Assembly: GCA_910587735.1 (NCBI GenBank)
Contig: CAJUNT010000001.1
Location: forward strand, 163,422 to 227,421
Source: an uncultured Clostridia bacterium
GTDB taxonomy: Bacteria; Bacillota; Clostridia; Lachnospirales; Anaerotignaceae
DNA: 64,000 bases
Direction of reading: 5' to 3'
A program made the position numbers and the translations under genes. Shown here piece after piece: positions 17,582 through 26,821 of this stretch. Each line of letters opens with the position of its first letter. Position 1 is the stretch's first letter. The notes below the pieces were generated by a model, which ran no database searches, was not told the DNA's origin, and worked only from the letters and a program-made list of their open reading frames with translations.

Positions 17582-18319
17582 ATGCCTAAATTTTTTGTAA
17601 ATAAAGAACAAATTGAAAAACAAATTACAATTCTAGAAGAAGATGCTAAACATATTAAAACAGTTTTAAGAAAAAAAGAAGGAGAAAAATTGATTATCTG
17701 TGATGGAGAAGGTATAGATTATATTTGTAGCATAAATTGTTTTGAACAAAATACAGTAATTGTTGATATTATAGAAAAACAGTATTGTGAATCAGAACCG
17801 CCTATCAAAATTACATTGTTTCAAGGACTGCCTAAAGCAGATAAAATGGAGTTAATTATACAAAAATGTGTAGAATTGGGTGTGGATAGTATTGTACCTG
17901 TTGCAACAGAACATTCTGTTGTTAAATTAGATAAAAAGGAACAGAAAAAATTAGAAAGATGGCAAAAAATTGCAGAAGCAGCAGCAAAACAAAGTGGACG
18001 TGGAAAAATTCCTCAAATTGGAAATATACTTTCTTTTGAACAAGCATTACAGCAGAGCAAAAAATTGGATAGTGCAATTATACCCTATGAAAAAGAACAA
18101 AAAAGAAATCTAAAAGAATTTATAAAATGTTTTAGGGGAAAAAGTATAGGAGTATTTATAGGAGCAGAAGGGGGATTTTCTGAACAAGAAATTGCACAGG
18201 CAATAGAACAAAATGTAATACCTGTTACACTAGGTAAAAGAATATTAAGAACAGAAACAGCAGGTATGATAACAACAGCAATATTGATTTATGAAATGGA
18301 ACAAGGTGATAATATATGA
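17582..18319 (+). CDS. rsmE: 16S rRNA (uracil-1498-N3)-methyltransferase RsmE
   Basis: 245 residues: N-terminal PUA-like region and a SPOUT knot with IGAEGGFSEQEI and LGKRILRTETA near the end, both diagnostic. It methylates U1498 in the decoding region of 16S rRNA. It starts 11 bases after prmA behind aaggggg, and its stop overlaps the next start (ATGA). Confidence 0.97.
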   Translation: MPKFFVNKEQIEKQITILEEDAKHIKTVLRKKEGEKLIICDGEGIDYICSINCFEQNTVIVDIIEKQYCESEPPIKITLFQGLPKADKMELIIQKCVELGVDSIVPVATEHSVVKLDKKEQKKLERWQKIAEAAAKQSGRGKIPQIGNILSFEQALQQSKKLDSAIIPYEKEQKRNLKEFIKCFRGKSIGVFIGAEGGFSEQEIAQAIEQNVIPVTLGKRILRTETAGMITTAILIYEMEQGDNI

Positions 18320-19467
18320 TTTATTTTGACAATGCAGCAACTACAAGAGCATCAGAACAAGTTGCAGAAAAAGTGACAGAAATGCTTTGTCATAATTTTG
18401 GTAATCCAGCTTCTGTAAATAAATTGGGCTTACAAGTAGAAAAAGAAATCAAAAAAACAACAGAAATATTAAGCAGAGGAATTCATTGTAAAATAAATGA
18501 GATTTATTATACTTCTGGAGGAACAGAGGGAGATAATTGGGCAATTTTTGGTACAGCAGAGGGATATCAAAGACAAGGAAAACATTTGATTACAACAAAA
18601 ATAGAACACCCTGCTGTAAAAAAACCTATGGAAACATTAGAGCAAAAAGGATATGATATTACTTGGCTTTCCGTGGATAAAAAAGGGAAAATTGATTTAG
18701 AGGAATTAAAGCAATCCATTAGAAAAGATACCATACTTGTTAGTATTATATTGATAAATAATGAAACAGGAGTGATACAAGATGTAGAAAAAATAGGAAA
18801 AATAATAAAACAGCAAAATGAAAATACATTATTTCATGTAGATGCAGTGCAAGCATTTGGAAAATATGCTATTGATGTAGAAAAAATGAATATAGACTTG
18901 TTGACAATGAGCGCTCATAAAATCAATGGTCCAAAGGGTGTGGGTATGCTTTATAAAAGACAAGGATTAAAAGTAAAACCTTATATATTAGGAGGCGGAC
19001 AGCAGCAAGGACAGCGTTCAGGTACAGAAAATGGTGCTGGTGTAGCAGGGCTTGGCGTAGCAGCAGATATTTGTTTTCAAAATATGAAAAAGAATCAACA
19101 GACTATTTTTGATGTGAAAAGAACATTAGCAGAAGGAATATTGAATGGTATTGCTGATGTGCAAATCAATGGTGATACATTAGAACAAAGTAGTCCATAT
19201 GTATTAAATGTTACTTTTAAGGGTTTGAGAAGTGAAGTACTTCTTCATGCATTGGAAAGTAAAGACATTTTTGTTTCTGCTGGTTCTGCTTGTGACAGTA
19301 AAAAGAAAGTAGGTAGCCCAGTATTAACAGCTATGGGATTACCATTTAATGAGATAGAAGGAGCGGTCAGATTTAGTTTTTGTCAGTATAATACAGTGGA
19401 AGAAGCACAGGAATGTGTAAAACAATTAAAGGAGATTGTACCATTTTTGAGGAAATACAACCGATAG
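18316..19467 (+). CDS. Cysteine desulfurase (IscS/NifS class)
   Basis: 383 residues, PLP-dependent. N-terminus IYFDNAATT, PLP Lys202 in SAHKINGPKG, and the persulfide-forming Cys326 in SAGSACDS. It converts cysteine to alanine and supplies sulfane sulfur. Its place directly before thiI suggests that its main client is 4-thiouridine synthesis in tRNA, as with the Bacillus NifZ-ThiI pair. It overlaps rsmE by four bases. Confidence 0.95.
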   Translation: MIYFDNAATTRASEQVAEKVTEMLCHNFGNPASVNKLGLQVEKEIKKTTEILSRGIHCKINEIYYTSGGTEGDNWAIFGTAEGYQRQGKHLITTKIEHPAVKKPMETLEQKGYDITWLSVDKKGKIDLEELKQSIRKDTILVSIILINNETGVIQDVEKIGKIIKQQNENTLFHVDAVQAFGKYAIDVEKMNIDLLTMSAHKINGPKGVGMLYKRQGLKVKPYILGGGQQQGQRSGTENGAGVAGLGVAADICFQNMKKNQQTIFDVKRTLAEGILNGIADVQINGDTLEQSSPYVLNVTFKGLRSEVLLHALESKDIFVSAGSACDSKKKVGSPVLTAMGLPFNEIEGAVRFSFCQYNTVEEAQECVKQLKEIVPFLRKYNR

Positions 19468-19479
19468 AAGGGAATTTAT

Positions 19480-20655
19480 ATGGAAGAAAAGGTTTTAATT
19501 GTAAAATTTGGCGAAATTGCAATGAGAGGAAATAATCGCCCTATATTTATTTCTCAGCTTGTAAAAACAATGAGAAATAATTTACAAAATGAAGGAAATT
19601 TTTATATTGTAAAAGAACAAGGCAGATTAATTGTAGAAGATAGAGACGGAGAATTAGATTATGATAGGGTCATACCTAAAATTGTGCCTATATTTGGACT
19701 GGTAGGAGTTTGTCCTGGTGTCAAAACAACAATCAAGTCTATGGAAAATTTAAGAGAAGTTGCATTGAAACATATGCAGACATTTTTTAGCGAGCAAAAA
19801 ACCACATTTAAAGTAGAAGTAAAAAGGGCAGACAAAAGATTTCCATTAACATCAAGAGAAGTAGCAGCAGATATCGGCGGATATATATTACAAAAAATGG
19901 AAAATTTAATAGTAGATGTGCATAAGCCTAATGTAGTGCTGAGAGTAGAATTAAGAAATGATGCTTATGTTTTTTCTAAAGTAATAAAAACATTTGGAGG
20001 ATTGCCAGTAGGTTCATCTGGTAAAGGTGTTGCTTTAATGTCTGGCGGTATTGATAGCCCTGTTGCTACGTGGCTTATGGCAAAAAGGGGTATTGCCGTA
20101 GAATGTGTTTATTTTCATAGTCCACCTTATACAAGTGAGTGGGCAAAGCAAAAAGTGGAGGATTTAGCAGAAAGAATTGCTTGCTTTACAGGAGAAATCA
20201 AACTTCATGTCATACAATTTACAGATGTGCAATTATATTTGCTTGATAATGTTCCTCATGATAAATTAACAATATTTTTAAAAAGAGCAATGATGAAAGC
20301 AGCAGAACAAGTTGCTTATCAAAATAATGCTTTAGCATTAATAACGGGGGATAGTGTAGGACAGGTAGCAAGCCAAACATTACAGGGTATTCATGCTATC
20401 AATTCTATTTGTACTATGCCTGTATTGCGTCCTTTGGCTGGCATGGATAAACAGGAAATTGTGGATTTAGCAAAAAAAATAGGTACTTTTGATATTTCTA
20501 TTAGACCCTATGAAGATTGTTGTACAATATTTGTAGCAAAACACCCAGAAACAAGACCAAAAACAAGTATTATTGAAGCAATAGAAAAGAAACTGGATAA
20601 TTTAGATGAGTTGATAAAAAAAGCAGTAGAGCAAAAAGAAGTTATCATAAAATAA
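19480..20655 (+). CDS. thiI: tRNA 4-thiouridine synthase ThiI
   Basis: 391 residues. N-terminal ferredoxin-like plus THUMP domain (about 60-165) and the PP-loop motif SGGIDSPVATWLM at 188-200. There is no C-terminal rhodanese domain, as in the Gram-positive form. It adenylates U8 of tRNA and inserts sulfur from the upstream desulfurase. Conserved CTMPVLRPLAG and YEDCCTIF follow. The operon ends at a terminator seven bases after the stop. Confidence 0.96.
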   Translation: MEEKVLIVKFGEIAMRGNNRPIFISQLVKTMRNNLQNEGNFYIVKEQGRLIVEDRDGELDYDRVIPKIVPIFGLVGVCPGVKTTIKSMENLREVALKHMQTFFSEQKTTFKVEVKRADKRFPLTSREVAADIGGYILQKMENLIVDVHKPNVVLRVELRNDAYVFSKVIKTFGGLPVGSSGKGVALMSGGIDSPVATWLMAKRGIAVECVYFHSPPYTSEWAKQKVEDLAERIACFTGEIKLHVIQFTDVQLYLLDNVPHDKLTIFLKRAMMKAAEQVAYQNNALALITGDSVGQVASQTLQGIHAINSICTMPVLRPLAGMDKQEIVDLAKKIGTFDISIRPYEDCCTIFVAKHPETRPKTSIIEAIEKKLDNLDELIKKAVEQKEVIIK

Positions 20656-20662
20656 AAACAGT

Positions 20663-20700
20663 AGTCCTTTTATTATTTTATAAAAGGACTTTTGTTTTTT
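20663..20700 (+). terminator. Terminator after thiI
   Basis: Perfect 10-bp stem AGTCCTTTTA/TAAAAGGACT followed by TTTGTTTTTT. Confidence 0.9.
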
Positions 20701-20715
20701 GAAAGGAGAAAAACA

Positions 20716-21612
20716 TTGCAGATTGATAGATTGTTTCAAATAATATATATTCTTTTAGAAAAAAAGACTGTAACAGCAAAAATGCTTTCTGAACAATTTG
20801 AAGTGTCTCAAAGAACAATTTACAGAGATATTGATATATTAAGTCAATGTGGTATACCCTTATATAGTGCAAGGGGAAGAAATGGGGGCATCAAAATATT
20901 AGAAAATTTTGTATTGAATAAGTCTGCTATGACGGAACAGGAACAATATCACATATTGATAGCATTACAAAGTTTACCGAAAGGAGGAACTGAAAATATA
21001 AAGGAAACATTGAAAAAATACAGCAATTTTTTTCAAAAGTCATATCAAAATTATATACAGGTTGATTTTTCAGAATGGGGAAAACAAAAAGAAACACTTT
21101 TTGATACATTGAAAAAGGCTATATTTGATAAAAGGGTAATATCATTTGTATATTATAATAGTGAAGGAGAGAAAACACAAAGAAAAGCAGAACCTTATCA
21201 GTTATGGTTTAAAAGCAGAAATTGGTATTTAAAAGCTTATTGTCAAGAAAAAAAGCATTTGAGAATATTTAAACTAAATCGTATCAAAAATTTAGTTGTG
21301 ACAGAAGAATTTTTTGATAAAATTTGGGAAGAACAGGAAAATGAAGTTAATAATAAGTTATATCAAGATATTACAATAGTATTAGAAATAGACAGTAGCA
21401 TGGCATATAGGGTATATGACGAATTTGAAATAGAGCAGATATATAAAAAGCAAAATGGTGATTTTACTGTTATGTTATATTGCCCTGAAAATAATTGGAT
21501 ATATGATTATATTTTGTCTTGGGGAGAGTATGCTATTATAAAAGAGCCTTTATTTGTAAAAGAAAAAATGGAACAAAAAATAAAAAATATGATAAAAAAA
21601 TATAATATATGA
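20716..21612 (+). CDS. HTH/WYL-domain transcriptional regulator (YafY type)
   Basis: 298 residues from the TTG at 20716 (SD gaaaggaga). N-terminal HTH_11 (RLFQIIYILLEKKTVTAKMLSEQFEVSQRTIYRDIDIL) and a WYL domain around residues 133-205 (KRVISFVYYNSEGE ... PYQLWFKSRNWYLKAYC). WYL domains sense small ligands or nucleic acids. The RBS lies directly behind the thiI terminator, so a promoter must overlap it. The next gene encodes an effector-binding protein and is a likely partner. Confidence 0.92.
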   Translation: MQIDRLFQIIYILLEKKTVTAKMLSEQFEVSQRTIYRDIDILSQCGIPLYSARGRNGGIKILENFVLNKSAMTEQEQYHILIALQSLPKGGTENIKETLKKYSNFFQKSYQNYIQVDFSEWGKQKETLFDTLKKAIFDKRVISFVYYNSEGEKTQRKAEPYQLWFKSRNWYLKAYCQEKKHLRIFKLNRIKNLVVTEEFFDKIWEEQENEVNNKLYQDITIVLEIDSSMAYRVYDEFEIEQIYKKQNGDFTVMLYCPENNWIYDYILSWGEYAIIKEPLFVKEKMEQKIKNMIKKYNI

Positions 21613-21673
21613 CAGATAGATGTCATATTTATTGTTTTATACTCTTTATATAAAATATAAGGAGGAAATTGAT

Positions 21674-22114
21674 ATGAAATATGAAATTGAAATGTTAAAG
21701 GAAAAAAGAGTAGCAGGATTTTGCCAAAGAACAGGAAATCAAAATAAAGATATGCCAGCAGTAATAGGAGGATTGTGGAAAAAGTGGAAAACCGTTTCAG
21801 AATTACAGGGAAGAAAAAATAAAAAATGGATTGGTATGTATACAGATTATGAAGGTATGGAATATGATGTAACAGTAGGATACGAAATGAAAAAAGATGC
21901 CATAGTACCAAGTAATATGACAGAAAAAGTAATACCAGCAGGAAAATATGCTAAATTTGTATTGCATGGAGATGTTGTGAAAACGGTACAGCAAGCATGG
22001 GCAGATATTTGGAAAATGAATTTAGAAAGAACATTCGTATGTGACTTTGAAGAATATCAAGAAGGAAAAGACATGGAAAATATGGAAATTTATATATATG
22101 TAGCAATTAAATAG
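21674..22114 (+). CDS. GyrI-like/AraC-type effector-binding domain protein
   Basis: 146 residues from the ATG at 21674, behind taaggagg. An in-frame extension to 21620 has no SD. The SRPBCC-like GyrI fold is suggested by the conserved tail pattern VIPAGKYAKFVLHGDV...AWADIWK and the C-terminal EIYIYVAIK. These proteins bind small amphipathic molecules and often follow a YafY/WYL regulator, as here. No catalytic residues are evident. Confidence 0.85.
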   Translation: MKYEIEMLKEKRVAGFCQRTGNQNKDMPAVIGGLWKKWKTVSELQGRKNKKWIGMYTDYEGMEYDVTVGYEMKKDAIVPSNMTEKVIPAGKYAKFVLHGDVVKTVQQAWADIWKMNLERTFVCDFEEYQEGKDMENMEIYIYVAIK

Positions 22115-22126
22115 TGTAGTGTGGTA

Positions 22127-22164
22127 AGAGGGTATATTTTAAAAACAAATATATCCTCTTTTTA
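22127..22164 (+). terminator. Terminator after the effector-binding gene
   Basis: 13-bp stem AGAGGGTATATTT/AAATATATCCTCT (one G-U) followed by TTTTTAT. Confidence 0.85.
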
Positions 22165-22525
22165 TCATTTATATTATATCAATATTTCAGCATAAATTTG
22201 ATAAGAAATAAATAACTTGTTTATTTCTTTTGTAGTAAAAGTAAAATTTGTTGTTTAATATAGATTATTTTTTATGCAATGTATACATAGCATTTTATAA
22301 AAATTTGAAAGAAAAATGTAACATAAAAAGACTACTATTCTGCTGTTTTATATGGTAAACTGTTGCTATACGTTAACATTTGGCAAAAATGAAAAGAAAT
22401 ACAGACAACGTTATAAAGCGTTAAGTGTTCAGCAGTTATTTTTTCTGAACAATATGAATAATGATTTGTTAGAAAACGATATTGTTATTCATGTCTGATA
22501 GAATCACAAAAGGAGGGGCATTCCA
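22165..22525. other. Intergenic region before the SLH gene
   Basis: About 360 bases, AT-rich. A six-base inverted repeat GTTCAG/CTGAAC occurs near 22427-22451. I see no confident sigma-A promoter and no ORF with an SD. The region presumably carries the promoter of the SLH gene. Confidence 0.4.
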
Positions 22526-24994
22526 ATGAAACGGAAAGCAGCAATTTTATTAGCAGTTTGTATGTTATCTGCAAATTTTTCTGTTAGTAGTTATGGAGCA
22601 AATTTTTCAGACATCAATAATGTACCATGGCCTGGTGCTGTAACATATATTAATACGGTATCTGATTTAGGATTAATGGTAGGAGATATTGATGCAAAAA
22701 CAGGCAAAAGTATGTTTCGTGCAAAAGACCATGTTACATACTGTGAAACAACACAGTTAGCATATGCATTATTAAAAAAGTCAGGAAAATTAAAACAAAC
22801 AAATTCTGATATGGTTTCAAGGTGGACACAGGTAATGCAAGGATATAATATACCAGCATGGGCTTATGAAAGTGTTGCTTATGCTTTGGAAAATAATATT
22901 ATTTCATTAACAGATACTTCTCGCTTTGTTACTAAAAAAAATGGTGTTGTAACAAATAATTATGCAAGCAGAGAAAGTGTTGCTGTAATATTTGGAAAAT
23001 TTTTAAGTCATTTGTATGATGTAGATGTCAATGCGGTATTATCATTTCATGATAAAAACAGTATTGCTGTCACATCTGTGCCATATGTAGATTTGTTATC
23101 AAGATTAAATATTATGGTAGGAGATACCAATTATAATTTTACACCAAAGGCAGCAATCAATAGAGCAGAAACAGCAGTATTAGTATCAAAAACATATGAT
23201 GTATTGAAAAATAATACAACTACTACTCCAAGCAGTGGTAATGTAATTTCTGGTACAGTAATATCAATAGAGCAAAATGGAAATAATAAATTACTGGCGA
23301 TTACAACAGATAAGGGAGATAAACAAGGATTTATTGTAGATAGTTCTACCAATATTTATGAAGGAGATACTACAAAAATAATTAATATTTCTATTATAGA
23401 AATTGGTGATGGTGTTTCAATAGAATATTCTGGAGCAAAAGCAAATATTGTACGCTTGGTAAATGATGTTGTGCCTTCTGTAACAGAAGCAAAGGGTAGA
23501 ATTGAAGATATTACACCAAGCAGAATTACATTAATAGACAATGATAAAAACACAAAAGACTATTATTTTGCAAATGAATTTGATATTCAGTTAGATAAAA
23601 AAACAATTTCTCAAAAAGATTTAATTGATGAGTTTGATGAATATATTTTAGATGCTACATTAACATTAGATGGTAGCGAAAATATTGTATCTGCTACTGT
23701 AACAAGGGGAAAAGAAACGGGAAATACTGGTATATTAGTAAGTATTTCTGAAGATGAATTGAGCGTAAAAGCAAATAAAAATAGTAAAACACAAGATTTT
23801 GAATGGGTAAGCAATCCTGATATTTATTTAGAGGGAAAAGAAAGTACAGTCAGCAAAGTACGTAGAAAAGCAGATGATACAACATTTTATGTAAAATATT
23901 ATTTAGATAGTAAAGACAGAGTAAAGAAAGCAATGGTATCAGAAGACGAATTTGGAGAAAATGACACAAAATCAACAATTACAGGTACAATTTATGCTAT
24001 TGATGAGGATAGCGTAAGAATACGTAAAAAGAGTGATGGAAAAAGAGAAACATATGATTTTGCTTCTAAAGTAAAATATTATTTAGATGGGGATAGTTGC
24101 AACTTTAGAGATGTAGAAAAAGCATTTAATAAAGAATATCTAAAAGATGATCCTGACGATTTTCATATTAAAGTATATTTAGACGATGATGGTGATGTAA
24201 AAGAATTATATGCATCATTGAGCAGTAAAAATTTGGAAGGAAAAGAAGAATATGATACAATAGACGGAAAAGTATTACGTATGGACGAGGATGAAATACG
24301 TGTAGAGCAGGAAGATGAAAAAGCAAAAAATTATGATATTGCGAAAAGAGCAGATTATTATATTGAAAATAGTAAAGGCGAATTTGAAAGCAGTAGTTAT
24401 TCAAAAGTAAAAAAGGCTTATGATGATGCTTATGACGATGATGATGATTTCTTTGTAACATTGTATATTGATGATGATGACGAAGTGGTTAAAATTGAGG
24501 CATCTCCTGAAAGGGATTCTTATGGTAGACAAGTAACAGGTACAATTACAAAATTAAGTGAAAGTTCTATTACATTGAAAGATAAAAGTAAATATGATAT
24601 AGAAGATATAGATGATGTAAAAATATATCTCAATGACAGTAGAGTAAGAAAATTTTCAACATTAGAAGATATTGTATCAGATAAAGATATTACATTAAAA
24701 GCAATATTAACCATTCAAAGTGATGAAGTAACAGAAATTGAAGCATATTATTATGAAATAAAAGGAGAATTAATTTCTGTTGACGGAAAAGTTATGAAAG
24801 TTGAAACAAGAGATGAAAATGTAATAGATGATATAGAAGTAAAAAGATTATCCATAGATGTAACAGGAGATTATACTTCTTATAGAGACATGACAGCAGG
24901 ACTGGATATAGAAGATATTACTGTAACATTGGAATGTAGTGAGGATAAAGATGATAGAGGAAAAGTAATTAAAATTACTGCAAGAAATGATTGA
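22526..24994 (+). CDS. S-layer-homology (SLH) surface protein with seven acidic repeats
   Basis: 822 residues, SD aaaggagggg. Signal peptide about 1-24 (cut near SSYGA). SLH-type segments cover about 25-225, anchoring the protein to secondary cell-wall polymer. The rest is made of seven degenerate 75-95-residue units starting near 242, 323, 402, 485, 578, 670 and 745. Each has G-x-I/V-x-x-I at the start, an I-x-L/V strand, an x-Y-L-D centre and a closing I/V-x-A strand. Units 4-5 are extremely Asp-rich (for example DDAYDDDDDFF), suggesting calcium binding. There is no catalytic motif; the likely role is a structural envelope protein. Ends at an 18-bp-stem terminator. Confidence 0.85.
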   Translation: MKRKAAILLAVCMLSANFSVSSYGANFSDINNVPWPGAVTYINTVSDLGLMVGDIDAKTGKSMFRAKDHVTYCETTQLAYALLKKSGKLKQTNSDMVSRWTQVMQGYNIPAWAYESVAYALENNIISLTDTSRFVTKKNGVVTNNYASRESVAVIFGKFLSHLYDVDVNAVLSFHDKNSIAVTSVPYVDLLSRLNIMVGDTNYNFTPKAAINRAETAVLVSKTYDVLKNNTTTTPSSGNVISGTVISIEQNGNNKLLAITTDKGDKQGFIVDSSTNIYEGDTTKIINISIIEIGDGVSIEYSGAKANIVRLVNDVVPSVTEAKGRIEDITPSRITLIDNDKNTKDYYFANEFDIQLDKKTISQKDLIDEFDEYILDATLTLDGSENIVSATVTRGKETGNTGILVSISEDELSVKANKNSKTQDFEWVSNPDIYLEGKESTVSKVRRKADDTTFYVKYYLDSKDRVKKAMVSEDEFGENDTKSTITGTIYAIDEDSVRIRKKSDGKRETYDFASKVKYYLDGDSCNFRDVEKAFNKEYLKDDPDDFHIKVYLDDDGDVKELYASLSSKNLEGKEEYDTIDGKVLRMDEDEIRVEQEDEKAKNYDIAKRADYYIENSKGEFESSSYSKVKKAYDDAYDDDDDFFVTLYIDDDDEVVKIEASPERDSYGRQVTGTITKLSESSITLKDKSKYDIEDIDDVKIYLNDSRVRKFSTLEDIVSDKDITLKAILTIQSDEVTEIEAYYYEIKGELISVDGKVMKVETRDENVIDDIEVKRLSIDVTGDYTSYRDMTAGLDIEDITVTLECSEDKDDRGKVIKITARND

Positions 24995-25027
24995 TATGTA
25001 AAATAATAAAAAGAATTATCATATAAT

Positions 25028-25072
25028 AAAAGCTGTAAATTGTATATTATAATACAATTTACAGCTTTTTAT
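25028..25072. terminator. Long perfect terminator after the SLH gene
   Basis: Perfect 18-bp stem AAAAGCTGTAAATTGTAT paired with 25052-25069 across a six-base loop, with a T-rich tail. Confidence 0.88.
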
Positions 25073-25123
25073 ATCTGAATAGTACATAACTTTAAATTGT
25101 TTTAACAGAAATGAAAAATTGTA

Positions 25124-25153
25124 TTGATAAAATAGCAGTGATAACGGTATAAT
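25124..25153 (+). promoter_or_regulatory. Promoter of the radical SAM gene
   Basis: TTGATA, 18-base spacer, perfect TATAAT at 25148-25153, 38 bases before the start codon. Confidence 0.6.
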
Positions 25154-25190
25154 AGAACAATCGAAACAATAAAGAAAGGATTGAAATGAT

Positions 25191-26063
25191 ATGAGATATG
25201 AAGGTACAGTATATCGTCCTCCAAGTGAGGCAAGCAGTTTAATTATACAGTTAACAATAGGTTGTGCTAGAAATACCTGTACGTTTTGTGCTATGTATAA
25301 AGACAAAAATTTTAGAGTAAGAGATTTGAATGAAGTAGTAGAAGATTTGAAAATGGCAAGAAATTACTATCAAAGAATAAAAGTAAAAAGAATATTTTTA
25401 GCAGATGGTGATGCATTGATTGTGAAAACGCCAGACTTACTTTATATACTTCAAAAATGTAAAGAATATTTTCCAGAGGTTGAAAGAATTTCTGTTTATG
25501 GCGCACCAAAAGATATTATTCATAAAACACCAGAAGAATTGAAACAACTAAAACAGGCTGGATTGGATATGGTGTATATGGGATTAGAATCTGGAGATGA
25601 CCAGGTTTTAAAAGAGGTCAAAAAAGGTGTTACAGCAGCAGAAATGATAGAAGCAGGACAAAAGGTTCGTGCAGCGGGTATGGTACTTTCTATGACAATT
25701 ATATCTGGTTTGGGTGGCAGAAAATTGATGAAAGAACACGCATTAAATAGCGCAAAAGTGATTACAGCAATTAAACCAGAATATGTAGGATTTTTAACAT
25801 TGTTAATAGAACCAGGTACACCAATGTATGAGCAGTATCAGGCAGGAGAATTAGATTTACTAAGCCCAGAAGAAGCACTTGATGAAACAAAATTGTTTAT
25901 AGAAAATGTAGATGCGGAAGGTACAGTATTTCGAGCAAACCATGCCTCTAATTATGTTCCTTTAGCTGGCACATTAAATGGAGAAAAACAAAAAATATTA
26001 GCACAGATACAAAGGTCTAAAGAAATGAGCAGTTATAGACCAGAAAATTTTAGAGGATTATAA
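25191..26063 (+). CDS. Radical SAM protein (Elp3/MiaB-like)
   Basis: 290 residues. The [4Fe-4S]-binding Cys are 25, 30 and 33 (IGCARNTCTFCAMYK), a CX4CX2C spacing instead of the usual CX3CX2C. A radical SAM barrel follows, with ISVYGAPKDI, YMGLESGDDQVL and TIISGLGG. Similar proteins in anaerobes keep this Cx4C spacing. There is no second cofactor-binding domain or TRAM domain. The reaction is unknown. Monocistronic between its own promoter and a terminator. Confidence 0.85.
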   Translation: MRYEGTVYRPPSEASSLIIQLTIGCARNTCTFCAMYKDKNFRVRDLNEVVEDLKMARNYYQRIKVKRIFLADGDALIVKTPDLLYILQKCKEYFPEVERISVYGAPKDIIHKTPEELKQLKQAGLDMVYMGLESGDDQVLKEVKKGVTAAEMIEAGQKVRAAGMVLSMTIISGLGGRKLMKEHALNSAKVITAIKPEYVGFLTLLIEPGTPMYEQYQAGELDLLSPEEALDETKLFIENVDAEGTVFRANHASNYVPLAGTLNGEKQKILAQIQRSKEMSSYRPENFRGL

Positions 26064-26069
26064 TGACAA

Positions 26070-26098
26070 AGTGTGGGGTAGTTACTCCACACTTTTCA
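26070..26098 (+). terminator. Terminator after the radical SAM gene
   Basis: 11-bp stem AGTGTGGGGTA/TACTCCACACT (one G-U), then TTTTC. Confidence 0.75.
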
Positions 26099-26168
26099 AA
26101 ACAATAAAATAATAAAAGAAATTTTTCATTTATACAAAATGATTTCTGTAACCATTAATGAAAGTTTA

Positions 26169-26197
26169 TTGAAATGTTGCTATTTATATAGTATAAT
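26169..26197 (+). promoter_or_regulatory. Promoter of the 26237 gene
   Basis: TTGAAA, exactly 17 bases, perfect TATAAT at 26192-26197. This is the start of the small membrane-protein cluster. Confidence 0.65.
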
Positions 26198-26236
26198 ATA
26201 TCACAAAATATAGAAAAAAGAAAGAGATTTTGCCAT

Positions 26237-26764
26237 ATGAAACAAAAAAGAGCAATACTATCAAAAATTATGATTTATTTGGCTGTGATATTATGTGTTT
26301 TTTACATATTTTATGCACAAGAAGATAGAAAAGAGATGAAAATGATAAAAAATTATGTTGAAATATATTGGGATGAGATTTTAAATACAGCAGCAATATG
26401 GGAAGAGGGTACAACATTACCAAAAAGAGATGTGCAAAAATTGTTGGATATGTCTTATAGTCGTAACCAAGGAACAAATAAAGATAATCCAAGAATAGAT
26501 TATTTACATATGATAAAGGTAAATCATTACGAAATAAAAAAGATAGAAAAATTAACAGATGGGCTTTATAGAGCTTTTATAAATGTAGATTCACCAAATT
26601 ATGGCGGAGAAAGAACAGCATATATTTCATTAATAAATCAAAAATGGTATATTATATTTGGAGTGCAAAATATATCAGAAGAATATAAAAAAAGAGTAGA
26701 ACAAGAAAAGGGTATTGTATTAGAAAAATCAATTCCAAATGATGGTACGATTGTATTGAATTGA
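26237..26764 (+). CDS. Hypothetical membrane-anchored protein, 175 aa
   Basis: One N-terminal transmembrane helix (about 10-26, IMIYLAVILCVFYIFYA), then a soluble domain probably outside the cell. The domain ends in a beta-rich NTF2/DUF-like stretch (LTDGLYRAFINVDSPNYGGERTAYISL ... WYIIFGV). I do not recognise the family. The SD is weak (aaagaga). It is first in a three-gene run (26237, 26822, 27697) with no terminator between. Confidence 0.65.
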   Translation: MKQKRAILSKIMIYLAVILCVFYIFYAQEDRKEMKMIKNYVEIYWDEILNTAAIWEEGTTLPKRDVQKLLDMSYSRNQGTNKDNPRIDYLHMIKVNHYEIKKIEKLTDGLYRAFINVDSPNYGGERTAYISLINQKWYIIFGVQNISEEYKKRVEQEKGIVLEKSIPNDGTIVLN

Positions 26765-26821
26765 TTATAATATAACGAAATAATAAAACTCCTATAAAAT
26801 GTATAAAAAGGAGTCGATGAC

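Noticed and set aside
24168..24461. Minus-strand ORF rich in His and Leu inside the SLH gene
   Set aside because: It is the antisense of Asp-rich codons (GAT repeats), not a gene.
24420..24490. GATGAT microsatellite
   Set aside because: Codon-level Asp repeats in a real gene, with varied spacing; not a simple repeat tract.
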